Positions 25,418 through 34,774 of a stretch of DNA of 64,000 nucleotides are shown here, one piece after another. The stretch's first letter is position 1, and the number at the start of each line of letters is the position of its first letter. The position numbers were made by a program, and so were the translations under genes. Under the pieces are notes generated by a model. That model was not told the origin of the DNA and did not search any database. It worked only from the letters and a program-made list of their open reading frames with translations. Source of the stretch: Pararhodobacter zhoushanensis (lineage in GTDB: Bacteria > Pseudomonadota > Alphaproteobacteria > Rhodobacterales > Rhodobacteraceae); NCBI RefSeq assembly GCF_025949695.1, contig NZ_JAPDFL010000002.1:62001-126000 (forward strand), read 5' to 3'.

Positions 25418-26455
25418 ATGAAGACTCTCAAGGCTCTGGTGATCACCACCATGATCCTGCCCGCGTCGCTGGCGCAGGCTACGGAAATGACAGAGACGGA
25501 AAGCACGCTCTATGCGGCGGCGCAGTCCGAGAATGGCGTGACCTGGTACACGTCGCAGCTGACCACCGAGCAGGCCGAAGAGGTTTGCGCGCGGTTCTCG
25601 ACCCGGTTCGAGGGCATCGCCTGCTATCCGGTCCGCGCCAATGGCAGCAGCACGCTGCAGCGCGTGGTGCAGGAAATTCAGGCGGGCGCGGTGCAGGGCG
25701 ACATCGTCAGCACCAACAGCGTCTCCGACTTTGAAGAGTTCAAGGCCTTGAGCGGGCTTGCGCAATACATGCCCGACAACCTGTCAGGCATGCAGCCGTC
25801 GCTGGCCGCACTCAACGACTCGGACGGCTATTATTTCGTCTCTGGGGTGTCGCCTTTCGGCTTTGTCTATAACACCGATCTGGTTGGCGCCGACGAAGTG
25901 CCGCACAGCTGGAACGACCTTACAGACCCGCGCTGGAGGGACCAGATTGCCATTGCGCACCCCGGTTTCTCGGGCAGCGCCGGGCAATGGGCGATTGCGA
26001 TGGACCGCCTGTATGGGCGCGCGTTCTTCGAGGGGCTGGCAGCGAACGAGCCGCAGATCGGCCGCTCGATTGCCGATGGCTACACGATGGTCACCACCGG
26101 CGAGCGTTCGCTCACCGTGACCTCGCTGGCGCTGGGGCGTGATGCGATGCGCGACGGTAAGCCCGTCGATCTGGTCGTGCCGGACGAAGGCATGTTCCTG
26201 CCGCCAAGCGCCGCCGGGGTGCTGGCCGGATCGCCCAACCCCAACAGCGCGCGCCTGTTCGCCGAGTTCCTTGCCTCGACCGAGTTCTCGGAATGGCTGG
26301 CGTCCATGGGCCGCAACCCGCTGCGCACCGATGTGGCCACGCCTGAGGGCACACCAGACCTTAATCAGGTCAGCGTGCTGACCGTGTCGGTGGCTGAATC
26401 GCTGGCCAACCAGCAAGACGTCGCCGAAATGTTCCGCGACATCTTCGGCATCTGA
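25418..26455 (+). CDS. ABC transporter substrate-binding protein, iron(III)/AfuA type
   Basis: 345 residues from the ATG at 25418 behind GAGGAGA. A signal peptide ends near AQAT. The mature protein is a class-II periplasmic binding protein of the Fe(III)/AfuA-FbpA-like group (VTWYTSQLTTEQAEEVCARF, then SPFGFVYNTDLV and LGRDAMRDGKPVDLVVPDEG). Such proteins bind iron but also phosphonates, thiamine or organic acids. With a redox pair upstream and no other iron genes, the ligand is open. Confidence 0.85.
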   Translation: MKTLKALVITTMILPASLAQATEMTETESTLYAAAQSENGVTWYTSQLTTEQAEEVCARFSTRFEGIACYPVRANGSSTLQRVVQEIQAGAVQGDIVSTNSVSDFEEFKALSGLAQYMPDNLSGMQPSLAALNDSDGYYFVSGVSPFGFVYNTDLVGADEVPHSWNDLTDPRWRDQIAIAHPGFSGSAGQWAIAMDRLYGRAFFEGLAANEPQIGRSIADGYTMVTTGERSLTVTSLALGRDAMRDGKPVDLVVPDEGMFLPPSAAGVLAGSPNPNSARLFAEFLASTEFSEWLASMGRNPLRTDVATPEGTPDLNQVSVLTVSVAESLANQQDVAEMFRDIFGI

Positions 26456-26463
26456 GCCCGCTC

Positions 26464-26490
26464 TCGGCCGGCCCTGTCGGGGTCGGCCGA
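26464..26490 (+). other. Intercistronic hairpin after the binding-protein gene
   Basis: TCGGCCG (26464-26470) and CGGCCGA (26484-26490) pair, with further pairing inside (CCC with GGG), giving about 12 bp. It starts 8 bp after the binding-protein stop and has no T tract. Such hairpins commonly protect binding-protein mRNA and lower permease expression. Confidence 0.5.
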
Positions 26491-26514
26491 CACCATCAGC
26501 ACAGCGGAGTCCCC

Positions 26515-28242
26515 ATGACGACCGATCCCCAAACCGTGACACACCAGCGGTCCTTCAGTAACCGGCTTTCGGTGCTGCAACCCGTCCGGCTGGTCTGGCT
26601 GGGCCTTGCACTGGCGCTGGCGCTGCTGGTTGTGGCCCCTATCGCCATGCTGGTGATCAAAAGCTTTACCGCAGCGGGCAGCGGCGGCTTTACCTTCGAC
26701 AATTACGTTGCCGCATACGGGCGCGCGCGCCATGTGCAGGCGCTGTGGAACACGCTGATCATGGGGCTGTGCACCACGGTGCTGGCCGTTTTGCTGGCGG
26801 TGCCGACTGCCTGGGCCTGCACGCGTACCAATATGCCCGGACGCACCCTTGTGCGGATCGCGCTGTTCGGCGCGTTCCTGATGCCGCCCTATCTGACCGG
26901 GGTGGGCTGGATCCTGCTCGCCGGGCCGAATGCCGGGTTCATCAATCAGGCCTGGACCGCGCTGACCGGGCTGGGTGACCCCTTGGTCAATATCTTTTCG
27001 TTCGGCGGTCTGGTGCTGGTAATGGGCGTCAGCACGTTCTTTACCATCTTCATTCTGGTCAGCGCCGCGTTCGAGCTGCTGTCCTCGGAGATGGAGGACG
27101 CCGCCAATATCCTGGGTGCCGGTCCCTTCACCACCGCCTTCAAGATCACCCTGCCGATGGCGATGCCGACGATCCTGGGCAGCGCGCTGCTGACCTTTCT
27201 GGTGTCAATTGCGCTTTACGGCGTGCCCGCGCTGATCTCGATCCCGGCGCGGTATCCGGTGGTGGTGATCCAGCTGGCCGAGTTCTTTTCCTTCCCCATC
27301 CGCATCGAGGTCGCTGCCGCCTATTCCATCCCGTTGCTGGGCATCACCATCGGCCTGTTGCTGCTGCAGCGCCGCGTGCTGGGCCGCAAGGGATACACCG
27401 CCGTTGGCGGCAAGGGCGGTGAGCGCCGGATCATTGATCTGGGCCGCTGGAAATGGGCGGTCTTTGCCTATGCGATGCTGGTCGTGCTCCTGTCCGTGGC
27501 GATGCCGCTTCTGGTGCTGCTGATGGCCGCGTTCAGTCATTCCTGGGTGGACGGGTTCAGCATCGACAATTTCACGCTGGAGCATTTCCACTATGTCCTG
27601 TTCGAGCATTCCAGTTCGCAAAAGGCGCTCTTGACCAGCGTTGGCACAGGCGCTGCTGCGGCCACGCTGGCGATCTCGCTGGCCCTGTCGATCTCGTATA
27701 TCGTGCAGCGTAGATTGCTGCCTTACGGCGGTGTGCTTGCCTTCTTGTGCATGTCGCCCTTCGTCATTCCGGGCATCGTGCTGGCGATCGGGTTCTATGC
27801 CGTCTATGCGCTGCCGCCGGTGGGGCTGTATGGCACCTACATCATTCTGGTGCTGGCCTTCACGACGCGCTTTCTGCCCATCGCCTATACCACCAGCACC
27901 AATGGTGTGCGTGCCATCAACCCTGAAATGGAAGAGGCCGTGCGCATCCTTGGCGGCGGGCAGTTCACGGCGATCCGCAAGGTCGTAGCCCCCCTGCTCA
28001 AGCGTACGCTGGCTTCGGGCTGGATCCTGATGTTCGTGCCCGCCGCGCAAGAGCTGTCCACCGCCGTGTTCCTCGTCGGTCCGCATACCCGCGTCGTATC
28101 CGTGGTGCTGCTGGATATGAGCGAGGAAGGCACTTTCGAACGTCTTGCGGCGCTTGGCAGCGTGTTGCTGCTGATCATTGCCGCCATTGTGCTGATCGGC
28201 GTCAAGCTGCTCGGACGTGATTTCATGCTGAGGAGAACCTGA
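26515..28242 (+). CDS. ABC transporter permease, duplicated (FbpB/ThiP-type)
   Basis: 575 residues with about twelve membrane segments in two BPD_transp_1 halves. EAA-like loops occur in each half: MEDAANILGAGPFTTAFKITLP near residue 195 and MEEAVRILGGGQFTAIRKVVAP near residue 475. This two-in-one permease is typical of iron(III) and thiamine importers. Its stop overlaps the ATPase start by one base (TGATG). Confidence 0.9.
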   Translation: MTTDPQTVTHQRSFSNRLSVLQPVRLVWLGLALALALLVVAPIAMLVIKSFTAAGSGGFTFDNYVAAYGRARHVQALWNTLIMGLCTTVLAVLLAVPTAWACTRTNMPGRTLVRIALFGAFLMPPYLTGVGWILLAGPNAGFINQAWTALTGLGDPLVNIFSFGGLVLVMGVSTFFTIFILVSAAFELLSSEMEDAANILGAGPFTTAFKITLPMAMPTILGSALLTFLVSIALYGVPALISIPARYPVVVIQLAEFFSFPIRIEVAAAYSIPLLGITIGLLLLQRRVLGRKGYTAVGGKGGERRIIDLGRWKWAVFAYAMLVVLLSVAMPLLVLLMAAFSHSWVDGFSIDNFTLEHFHYVLFEHSSSQKALLTSVGTGAAAATLAISLALSISYIVQRRLLPYGGVLAFLCMSPFVIPGIVLAIGFYAVYALPPVGLYGTYIILVLAFTTRFLPIAYTTSTNGVRAINPEMEEAVRILGGGQFTAIRKVVAPLLKRTLASGWILMFVPAAQELSTAVFLVGPHTRVVSVVLLDMSEEGTFERLAALGSVLLLIIAAIVLIGVKLLGRDFMLRRT

Positions 28243-29297
28243 TGCAAGGTCTGGTCCTGAAGGATCTCGGTCGCCGTTTCGGTAACGTCGACGCGGTCAA
28301 GGATGTCAACATCACGCTGCAACCGGGCGAGTTTCTGTCGCTGCTGGGTCCGTCGGGCTGCGGCAAGACCACGACACTGCGGATGATCGCCGGGTTCCTC
28401 GCGCCGACCTCGGGCTCGATCCTGCTGGACGGGGTCGAGGTATCGTCGCCGCGCGGGTCGGTCCCGCCGGAAAAGCGCGGCATGTCGATGATCTTTCAAA
28501 GCTATGCGATCTGGCCGAACATGACGGTGCTGGAGAACGTCGCCTTTGGTCTGAAACTGCGCAAGATGGACAAGGCCGATGTGCGCCGCCGCGCCGGCGA
28601 GATGCTGGAAGCCGTGCGCCTGAGCCATCTGGCCGACCGCTATCCGTCCGAGCTGTCAGGCGGCCAGCAGCAGCGCGTGGCGCTGGCGCGGGCGCTGGTG
28701 ATCCGCCCGAAACTGCTGCTGCTGGACGAGCCGCTGTCGAACCTCGATGCCTCGCTGCGCGAGGATATGCGGTTCGAGATCAAGCGCATCCACGATGAAT
28801 TCCGCATCACCTCGGTCTATGTCACGCATGATCAGAGCGAGGCGATGGTCACATCGGACCGGATCGCGGTGATCAACCATGGCAAGGTCGAGCAGATCGA
28901 CACGCCCTATGAGATCTACACCCGCCCCACGACGCGCTTTGTCGCCGGGTTCATCGGGCGGACCAATCAGATAACCGGCACGCGGCGGGCGGGACAGGTC
29001 GACTTCACCGGCTTTGCGCTGCCGCTGTCGCTGTTTACCGGGACCGAACCCGAGGTCTTCATCTCGATCCGTCCGCAATCGCTGCATCTGAGCGCGACCG
29101 AACCGGTCACCGACGATCTGTTCAAGCTGCGCGGCAAGATCAGCGCACGGGCATTTCTGGGTGAGACCTGGGATTACGTGTTTCGCACCGACAGCGGGCT
29201 CGAGCTGCGCATCGTCGCGCGCCCGCACCAGATCTATCAACTGGGCGACGATGTCTGGGCGACGGCCTCGCAGGATCAGATCGTGCAGATCCACTGA
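28242..29297 (+). CDS. ABC transporter ATP-binding protein, FbpC/PotA-type
   Basis: 351 residues. Walker A GPSGCGKTT, Q-loop FQSYAIWPN, signature LSGGQQQR, Walker B LLLLDEPLSNLD and H-loop VTHDQ are followed by a TOBE domain (residues about 240-351). Completes the 25418-29297 importer and is the last gene of the LysR-controlled operon. Confidence 0.92.
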   Translation: MQGLVLKDLGRRFGNVDAVKDVNITLQPGEFLSLLGPSGCGKTTTLRMIAGFLAPTSGSILLDGVEVSSPRGSVPPEKRGMSMIFQSYAIWPNMTVLENVAFGLKLRKMDKADVRRRAGEMLEAVRLSHLADRYPSELSGGQQQRVALARALVIRPKLLLLDEPLSNLDASLREDMRFEIKRIHDEFRITSVYVTHDQSEAMVTSDRIAVINHGKVEQIDTPYEIYTRPTTRFVAGFIGRTNQITGTRRAGQVDFTGFALPLSLFTGTEPEVFISIRPQSLHLSATEPVTDDLFKLRGKISARAFLGETWDYVFRTDSGLELRIVARPHQIYQLGDDVWATASQDQIVQIH

Positions 29298-30029
29298 CCG
29301 AAGCGGTGACCATTGCATCGTCAGGTCTGAACGCAGCATTGGCGCGCTGTGTTGGGCATGTCGGGAGGGCGGTTCTCGCGCCGCCTTCGAGACCACGCTG
29401 ACGGCAACGCCCTGCAAAAGACAGCGACCGAGCCCCTGTTGCACGCAAGGGCGTTGCTGCGTGCGCAGGACACGTCTGTTCATGCAAAAGGCCGTGGCTG
29501 AATCAGGCCCGCTACCGACGCCCGCGCCTGATTGGAATCACGTGCCTCGACCGCGACTTTCGCGTGGCTCTTGCCGAAAGTGCTTCGTGCCGGGGCAAGG
29601 ATGCTGCTGATCAGCACCGGCAGCGCGGCCAGCGAGATCCGGCACATCTCGTCTCCCATCCGGGCCAGACTGGTGTCGCAGAACCGCGCCGAGGAACACG
29701 CCGCCGATATCTGCTCGGGCCGCATCGGCCTTGTCGAGCGCCTGCAGGCCGGAAACGAGTCGCCCAACACCCCGCAAGTCTGCATCGCTTGGCCGACACC
29801 GTCGCGCAGCCATCTCACGAACGGGCTGCGGCGCAAGGCGCGATCCGGCACTGCCGCCTGCCGTGACTAAAGGGCAATATATTGTCGTTAGTCCGTAAAG
29901 TGCCGCGCCGCATTTTGCGCTTAGAGTGCAAGAGATGCCACGCTAGATGCACAGATTATTCCTAAATTATGCAGTAGGGTAGCTGGATTGCGTCGGCTCA
30001 GTGAAGTGGCTTTCACACAGAGCTTGCTG
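29298..30029. other. About 730 bp without a recognisable gene
   Basis: Short frames on both strands overlap one another and none has a family signature, good start or ribosome-binding site. Coding-like composition between about 29480 and 29870 may be the remains of a decayed gene, but I cannot name it. From 29870 the sequence turns A+T-rich and leads into the promoter at 30030. Confidence 0.4.
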
Positions 30030-30057
30030 AAACTATGTTAATATGTTTACATAGTTT
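30030..30057. promoter_or_regulatory. Candidate BadR-type MarR operator before the leader ORF and badK
   Basis: AAACTATGT (30030-30038) and ACATAGTTT (30049-30057) are perfect 9-bp arms around a 10-nt A+T-rich centre. The core TATGT-N10-ACATA recurs at 39420-39439 before badH. A TTTACA overlaps the right arm at the same offset as the TTGACA of the badH site. Binding would block transcription of the hydratase-TRAP operon. Confidence 0.65.
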
Positions 30058-30077
30058 TCAGGTGGGAGGAGACACTC

Positions 30078-30194
30078 ATGAAGGCGACCGTTTTGGCGGC
30101 CCGCATTGCCGATGGCTTGTCCATCGCTGATCGCATTACCCCCGTTTCCAGCACGAAACGCGCGCCGCGTTCGCGTGCTGACAAGAAGGGGTGA
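30078..30194 (+). CDS. Small leader ORF of 38 residues before badK
   Basis: An ATG at 30078 follows a strong GGGAGGAG (30064-30071) and starts a 38-codon frame, beginning MKATVLAARIADGL and ending in a basic tail (RSRADKKG). It ends 6 bp before the badK-like GTG. The site is only 20 bp after the operator, so this is the first translated frame of the transcript. It has no membrane segment or known motif. It could be a leader peptide, a small protein, or the N-terminal remnant of a lost gene. Confidence 0.45.
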   Translation: MKATVLAARIADGLSIADRITPVSSTKRAPRSRADKKG

Positions 30195-30200
30195 GGGCCT

Positions 30201-30977
30201 GTGAGCTGGACCTCTATCGTGACCGAGACGGACGGTCCGGTCGGCATTGTCCGGCTCAATCGCCCTCAGTCGCTGAACGCGCTCAATCTGGTGATGACGA
30301 CCGAGATGTCGGCCGCGCTGACCGCGTTTGAGGAAGACGACGCGATCGGGGCGATTGTGCTGACCGGCAATGCGCGGGCCTTTGCCGCCGGGGCAGACAT
30401 CAAGGAGCTGCAGGACAAGACGTTTTCGGACGTCTACGCCGAACAGCTCATCACCCGCAGCTGGGAGCGACCGGCCACCTGCCGAAAGCCGATCATCGCG
30501 GCGGTGTCGGGTCACGCGGCGGGTGGTGGCTGCGAGATCGCGCTGATGTGCGACATCGTCATTGCCTCGGAAACCGCGCGCTTCAGCCTGCCGGAATCTG
30601 CCGTCGGGGTGATCCCCGGCGCAGGCGGCACGCAACGGCTGACGCGGATCGTCGGCAAGGCCGTGGCGATGGATATGATCCTGTCTGGGCGCGTGATGCA
30701 TGCGCCCGAAGCGCTGGCGCGCGGCGTCGTCAGCCGCGTGGCGCCAGCCGACAGTTATTTCGGCGAGGCGCTGGCGCTTGCACGGCAGCTCGCTGCCCGG
30801 TCTCGCCCGATCATGATGCTGGCCAAAGAGGCCGTGAACCACGCGCATGAGACGCATCTGTCCGAAGGCATCTATCTGGAGCGCCGCCTGCTTTACGCGA
30901 CCTTCGCCACCGACGACCGGCGCGAGGGCATGACCGCCTTTACCGAAAAGCGCCCGCCCGTTTTCACCAACCGCTGA
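30201..30977 (+). CDS. badK: Enoyl-CoA hydratase, probable cyclohex-1-ene-1-carboxyl-CoA hydratase
   Basis: 258 residues, crotonase family, GTG start after AAGGGGTGAGG. Oxyanion-hole segments RAFAAGADIKEL and GHAAGGGCEIAL and the catalytic-Glu region LPESAVGVIPGAGGTQRL are present. The SDVYAEQLITRSWE segment closely parallels BadK of Rhodopseudomonas as I remember it. BadK hydrates the ring double bond to 2-hydroxycyclohexanecarboxyl-CoA, the step missing from the badH-badI-aliB-aliA cluster 9 kb away. The shared operator supports this reading. A general hydratase remains possible. Confidence 0.75.
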   Translation: MSWTSIVTETDGPVGIVRLNRPQSLNALNLVMTTEMSAALTAFEEDDAIGAIVLTGNARAFAAGADIKELQDKTFSDVYAEQLITRSWERPATCRKPIIAAVSGHAAGGGCEIALMCDIVIASETARFSLPESAVGVIPGAGGTQRLTRIVGKAVAMDMILSGRVMHAPEALARGVVSRVAPADSYFGEALALARQLAARSRPIMMLAKEAVNHAHETHLSEGIYLERRLLYATFATDDRREGMTAFTEKRPPVFTNR

Positions 30978-31031
30978 GGCGAACGGGCCCCGCGAACCGC
31001 ACGAAAACAACACCGTCCTGGGAGGAGAAAC

Positions 31032-32090
31032 ATGACGATGCGTTTACTGACCACACCACTTGCGCTGGGATCGCTGATCCTGAGCAGCCTGCCCCTTACT
31101 GTCGCGGCACCCGCCATGGCTGCCGAAGTCGAGGGCCCGGCGATCACCTGGGAGGTCTCGCTCTGGGGCAACCGCCGCGGGTTTACCGAAGGGGTCGAGG
31201 CGCTGGCAGCCTATCTGGCCGAAAAGACTGACGGTAACTTCCAGCTGTCGCTGCAATATGGCGGCGTGCTGTCGGACCCCACCGAGAACATCGACGGCAT
31301 CCAGATCGGTGCCTTCGAGATGGCGACGGTCTGCTCGTTCTATCATCCCGGCAAGCTTCCGGTCTCGACCGGGTTGAACCTTGCCCTGCTGCCGCTGCCG
31401 ACGCTGGAAAGTCAGTACCGCACCTATGCCGAATACCTGCGTCACCCGGCGGTGGCGGCGGAATGGGCGACATGGAATGCGGTGCCGGTGATGTCGGTGC
31501 TGATGCCCAACTACGAAGTCATGGGCCGCGGCGAGCCGCCGATGGATCTGGCGGCGTGGCAGGGCTTGCGGATCAACGCCTCGGGCGGGCATGCCGCGCT
31601 GATGCAGGCGCTTGGCGCGGTGTCAACGACGATTCCGGCCCCGGATCTTTACAGCTCGATGGAGCGCGGCGCGCTGGATGCGATCGTCTATCCCTACACC
31701 TACGCTTTCACCGCCTATTCGCTGCAGGAACTGTCCACCTGGGTCACCGATAGCTGGAATCTGGGTACGGTGCATTGTGCGCTGGCGGCGAATGCTGACG
31801 CCTATGCCGCGCTGCCACAGCAATACCGCGACCTGATCGACGAGGCGATCCCCGCCGCCTATGCCCACCAGATCGAGGCCTATTCCGAGGTGGACGCCAC
31901 CAACGAGGCCGATTTCGAAGCGCGCGGTCTTGTGCGGGTGCCGATGCCGGATGACGTGCGCAGCGCGCTTGAAGCGGCGGTCACGCCCAGCTGGCAGGCA
32001 TGGGTCGCTGACATGGATAGCCGCGGCTATCCGGGGCAAGAGCTTCTGGACCTCATCCTGACCTCGGCCGCAGCCGCCACGGCGCAATAA
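31032..32090 (+). CDS. TRAP transporter substrate-binding protein (DctP family)
   Basis: 352 residues, ATG behind GGGAGGAG. A signal peptide ends near PAMAAE. The mature protein has DctP-family features, including GLRINASGGHAALMQALGA with the carboxylate-binding Arg region, and MERGALDAIVYPYTYAF. With the two membrane subunits downstream it forms a complete TRAP system. Placed between badK and other alicyclic genes, its ligand is probably an alicyclic or aromatic carboxylate. Confidence 0.9.
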   Translation: MTMRLLTTPLALGSLILSSLPLTVAAPAMAAEVEGPAITWEVSLWGNRRGFTEGVEALAAYLAEKTDGNFQLSLQYGGVLSDPTENIDGIQIGAFEMATVCSFYHPGKLPVSTGLNLALLPLPTLESQYRTYAEYLRHPAVAAEWATWNAVPVMSVLMPNYEVMGRGEPPMDLAAWQGLRINASGGHAALMQALGAVSTTIPAPDLYSSMERGALDAIVYPYTYAFTAYSLQELSTWVTDSWNLGTVHCALAANADAYAALPQQYRDLIDEAIPAAYAHQIEAYSEVDATNEADFEARGLVRVPMPDDVRSALEAAVTPSWQAWVADMDSRGYPGQELLDLILTSAAAATAQ

Positions 32091-32147
32091 GCCGCACACT
32101 TGCCGGCGGGCGGACACCGCCCGCCGGGCTCATCCAATGGGGAAAGC

Positions 32148-32708
32148 ATGCAAGGACTGATCGAGGTAATCCACAAGGCCCTTGGGCAGGTCGAGCGCGT
32201 CTTCGCGCTGGCCGCCGGGATTGTGGTGATGGGCCTGATGGTCGTCGTCTGCGCCGAGGTTGTGGGGCGCTCGGCGCTGCATCATCCGATCCGGGGCAGC
32301 ATCGACATCGTGTCACAGATGATGGCCATCGCTGCGGCTGGGGGCATCCCCTACACGCAATCCAGGCTGGGCAATGTGCGCATGACGATCCTGACGGGGC
32401 GTCTGTCCGACCGGCCGCGCTGGCTGCTCGAAGCGCTGACCTACACCATCGCCGCGTGGTCTGTCTGGGTGCTGATGCAGGGCTCGAACGGCTTCCTGCA
32501 ACGCGCCTGGCGCAGCGGTGCCGACACCGCCGAGATCCACATCCCCACCTGGATCGGCATCAGCTTTGTCACCGTGTCACTGGCGCTGTTGCTGGCCCGG
32601 CTGCATTTGCAACTAATCGAGGCCCTGCGCCTGCTGGCGCTGCCGCGCTCGGCCTCGCGGGTGTTCGGCATCGAGCGGCCTTCAGCCGCCGCAACTGGAA
32701 AGGGCTGA
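32148..32708 (+). CDS. TRAP transporter small permease (DctQ family)
   Basis: 186 residues from the ATG at 32148 after GGGGAAAGC. Four hydrophobic segments; VVCAEVVGRSALHHPIRGSIDI and the QSRLGNVRMTIL stretch match DctQ. Small membrane subunit of the TRAP importer, 57 bp after the binding protein and 4 bp before the large permease. Confidence 0.9.
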   Translation: MQGLIEVIHKALGQVERVFALAAGIVVMGLMVVVCAEVVGRSALHHPIRGSIDIVSQMMAIAAAGGIPYTQSRLGNVRMTILTGRLSDRPRWLLEALTYTIAAWSVWVLMQGSNGFLQRAWRSGADTAEIHIPTWIGISFVTVSLALLLARLHLQLIEALRLLALPRSASRVFGIERPSAAATGKG

Positions 32709-32712
32709 CGCC

Positions 32713-34011
32713 ATGGACCCTGTTACGATCGGCTATCTGGGCATCGGCGCGCTGGTCCTGTTGGTCCTGCTGGGCGTTCCAGTCGCCTTTGCGTCGGCCT
32801 TTGTCGGGATCATCGGCATCAGCTATATCCGCAACCCTGCCGTCGGCGAGGGGCTGGCCGGGATGATCCCTTTCGCCAATTCGGCCAGTTATTCGCTCAG
32901 CGTTTTGCCACTGTTCGTGGCCATCGGTTTTCTGGCAATGCATGCGGGCATCACCACGTCGGCCTATGACGCTGCCCGCAAATGGGTCGGTCGCGCACCG
33001 GGCGGGCTGGCCACGGCGACAATTTTCGCCAGCGCCGGTTTCGCGGCGGTCTCTGGCGCCTCGACCGCCTCGACCGCGGTCTTCACCCGCCTTGCCCTGC
33101 CCGAGATGGAAAAGCGCGGCTACGATCTGGCCTTTTCGGCCGGGGTGGTGGCTGTCGGGGGCACGCTGGCCGCTCTGATCCCGCCCTCGGCCTTGCTGGT
33201 GATCTACGGCATCATCGTTGAAACCTCGGTCGCACAACTGCTGCTGGCGGGGTTCCTGCCGGGCGTCCTGTCGATCGTGGTTTACCTTGCGGTGATCACC
33301 ATCGTCGTCAAACTGCGTCCCGGTCTGGCCCCGATCGAACCGGCAGTGCCGATGATGGAAAAGATCCGCGCGCTGCCGCAGGTGGCGGGTGTGTTCTCGG
33401 TCGTTGGCGTGATCCTTGTGGGCATCTACATGGGCTGGATGACCCCCACGGAATCGGCAGGGGTGGCGACGGCGATCATCCTGCTGATGGCGATGCGCAA
33501 ACGGATGAAGCTGCGCGAGTTCGGGCACGGATTGCTGGACACGGTTCAGACCACCGCCATGATCTTCATGGTGATCTGGGGCGTCATGGTCTTCGTGCGG
33601 TTCCTCGCCTTTACCGGCCTGCCCGCGTCGGTTTCCGAAGGCATCACCGATCTGGACGTGCCGCGCTGGGTGATCCTGGGCGGGATCATCGTGATGTACC
33701 TGCTGCTGGGGATGATTCTGGACGGGCTGGGCATGATGCTGCTCACCCTTCCGGTGGTGTTCCCGTCCATTGTCGCGCTGGGGTATGATCCGGTCTGGTT
33801 CGGCATCCTGCTGGTCAAACTGATCGAGGTCGGTGTGGTGACGCCGCCGGTGGGGTTGAATTGCTACGTGGTGAACGGCATCCGGCCCGATATCCCGCTG
33901 GAGAGCGTGTTCAAGGGCGTTGCACCGTTCCTGCTGGGGGAAATCGTCATCATCGGCGTGATCGTGGCCTTCCCCGACCTGATCCTGCTGCTTCCCAATC
34001 TGATGAACTGA
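32713..34011 (+). CDS. TRAP transporter large permease (DctM family)
   Basis: 432 residues, about twelve membrane segments. Family motifs: SVLPLFVAIGFLAM, SGASTASTAVFTRLALPEM, GTLAALIPPSALLVIYG, and near the end VGVVTPPVGLNCYVVNGI. Ion-coupled channel subunit of the importer. The next gene starts one base after its stop. Confidence 0.93.
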   Translation: MDPVTIGYLGIGALVLLVLLGVPVAFASAFVGIIGISYIRNPAVGEGLAGMIPFANSASYSLSVLPLFVAIGFLAMHAGITTSAYDAARKWVGRAPGGLATATIFASAGFAAVSGASTASTAVFTRLALPEMEKRGYDLAFSAGVVAVGGTLAALIPPSALLVIYGIIVETSVAQLLLAGFLPGVLSIVVYLAVITIVVKLRPGLAPIEPAVPMMEKIRALPQVAGVFSVVGVILVGIYMGWMTPTESAGVATAIILLMAMRKRMKLREFGHGLLDTVQTTAMIFMVIWGVMVFVRFLAFTGLPASVSEGITDLDVPRWVILGGIIVMYLLLGMILDGLGMMLLTLPVVFPSIVALGYDPVWFGILLVKLIEVGVVTPPVGLNCYVVNGIRPDIPLESVFKGVAPFLLGEIVIIGVIVAFPDLILLLPNLMN

Positions 34012-34012
34012 C

Positions 34013-34774
34013 ATGACCCATTGTGCGATTATCACCGGCGGAGCGGACGGGATCGGCTGGGCCTGCGCGCAGGCCCTCGCCGCCGCCGGACACCGCGTTG
34101 CGCTGCTGGATCTGAACGGCGGCAAGGCGATTGAACGAGCCGTGGCGTTGGGGCCAGAGCATCTCGGACTGGCCTGCGATGTCACCGATGAACAGGCGGT
34201 CGCGGCGGCGGTGCAGCAGGTCGGCGCGGCGCTGGGACCGATCCGCGTGCTGGTGAACAACGCTGGAATCGGCGACGTGAACCTGCCGACGCTTGACCAG
34301 ACCGGCGCGCATTTCCGCAAGATGCTGGACGTCAACCTGACCGGCGCCTTTCTGGTCGCGCGCGCGGCCGCGCGGGCGATGACAGATCACGGTCAGGGCG
34401 GCGCAATGGTCAACATGGCGTCAATCGCCGCGCTCACCGGGCTGGCGCGGCGCAATGGCTACGGTGCGGCCAAGGCCGGGATCGTGGCGCTGACCCGGTC
34501 GCTGGCGTGCGAATGGGCGGCGCAGGGCATCCGCGTCAACGCGGTGGCGCCGGGCTATGTGCGCACCGAACTGGTGGCAAAGCTGATTGAGGACGGGTTG
34601 CTCGACGTCGCAGCGATTGAGCGGCGTTGCCCGATGGGCCGGTTGATCGAGCCGTCCGAGATCGCCGCGGCGGTGGCTTTCCTGTGCTCGCCTGCGGCCT
34701 CGGCGATCACCGGGGCCACGCTGACGGTCGATGCCGGGTGGATGGCGTTTGGCGCACCTGGGGACGCTAGCTGA
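34013..34774 (+). CDS. SDR oxidoreductase
   Basis: 253 residues. TGGADGIG cofactor loop, NNAGIGD, catalytic YGAAK and the AVAPGYVRTEL loop define a classical NAD(P)-dependent SDR. Last gene of the badK-TRAP operon; its end overlaps the convergent NIPSNAP gene by 8 bp. Likely oxidises a hydroxyl on an alicyclic intermediate, but family and context do not fix the substrate. Confidence 0.88.
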   Translation: MTHCAIITGGADGIGWACAQALAAAGHRVALLDLNGGKAIERAVALGPEHLGLACDVTDEQAVAAAVQQVGAALGPIRVLVNNAGIGDVNLPTLDQTGAHFRKMLDVNLTGAFLVARAAARAMTDHGQGGAMVNMASIAALTGLARRNGYGAAKAGIVALTRSLACEWAAQGIRVNAVAPGYVRTELVAKLIEDGLLDVAAIERRCPMGRLIEPSEIAAAVAFLCSPAASAITGATLTVDAGWMAFGAPGDAS

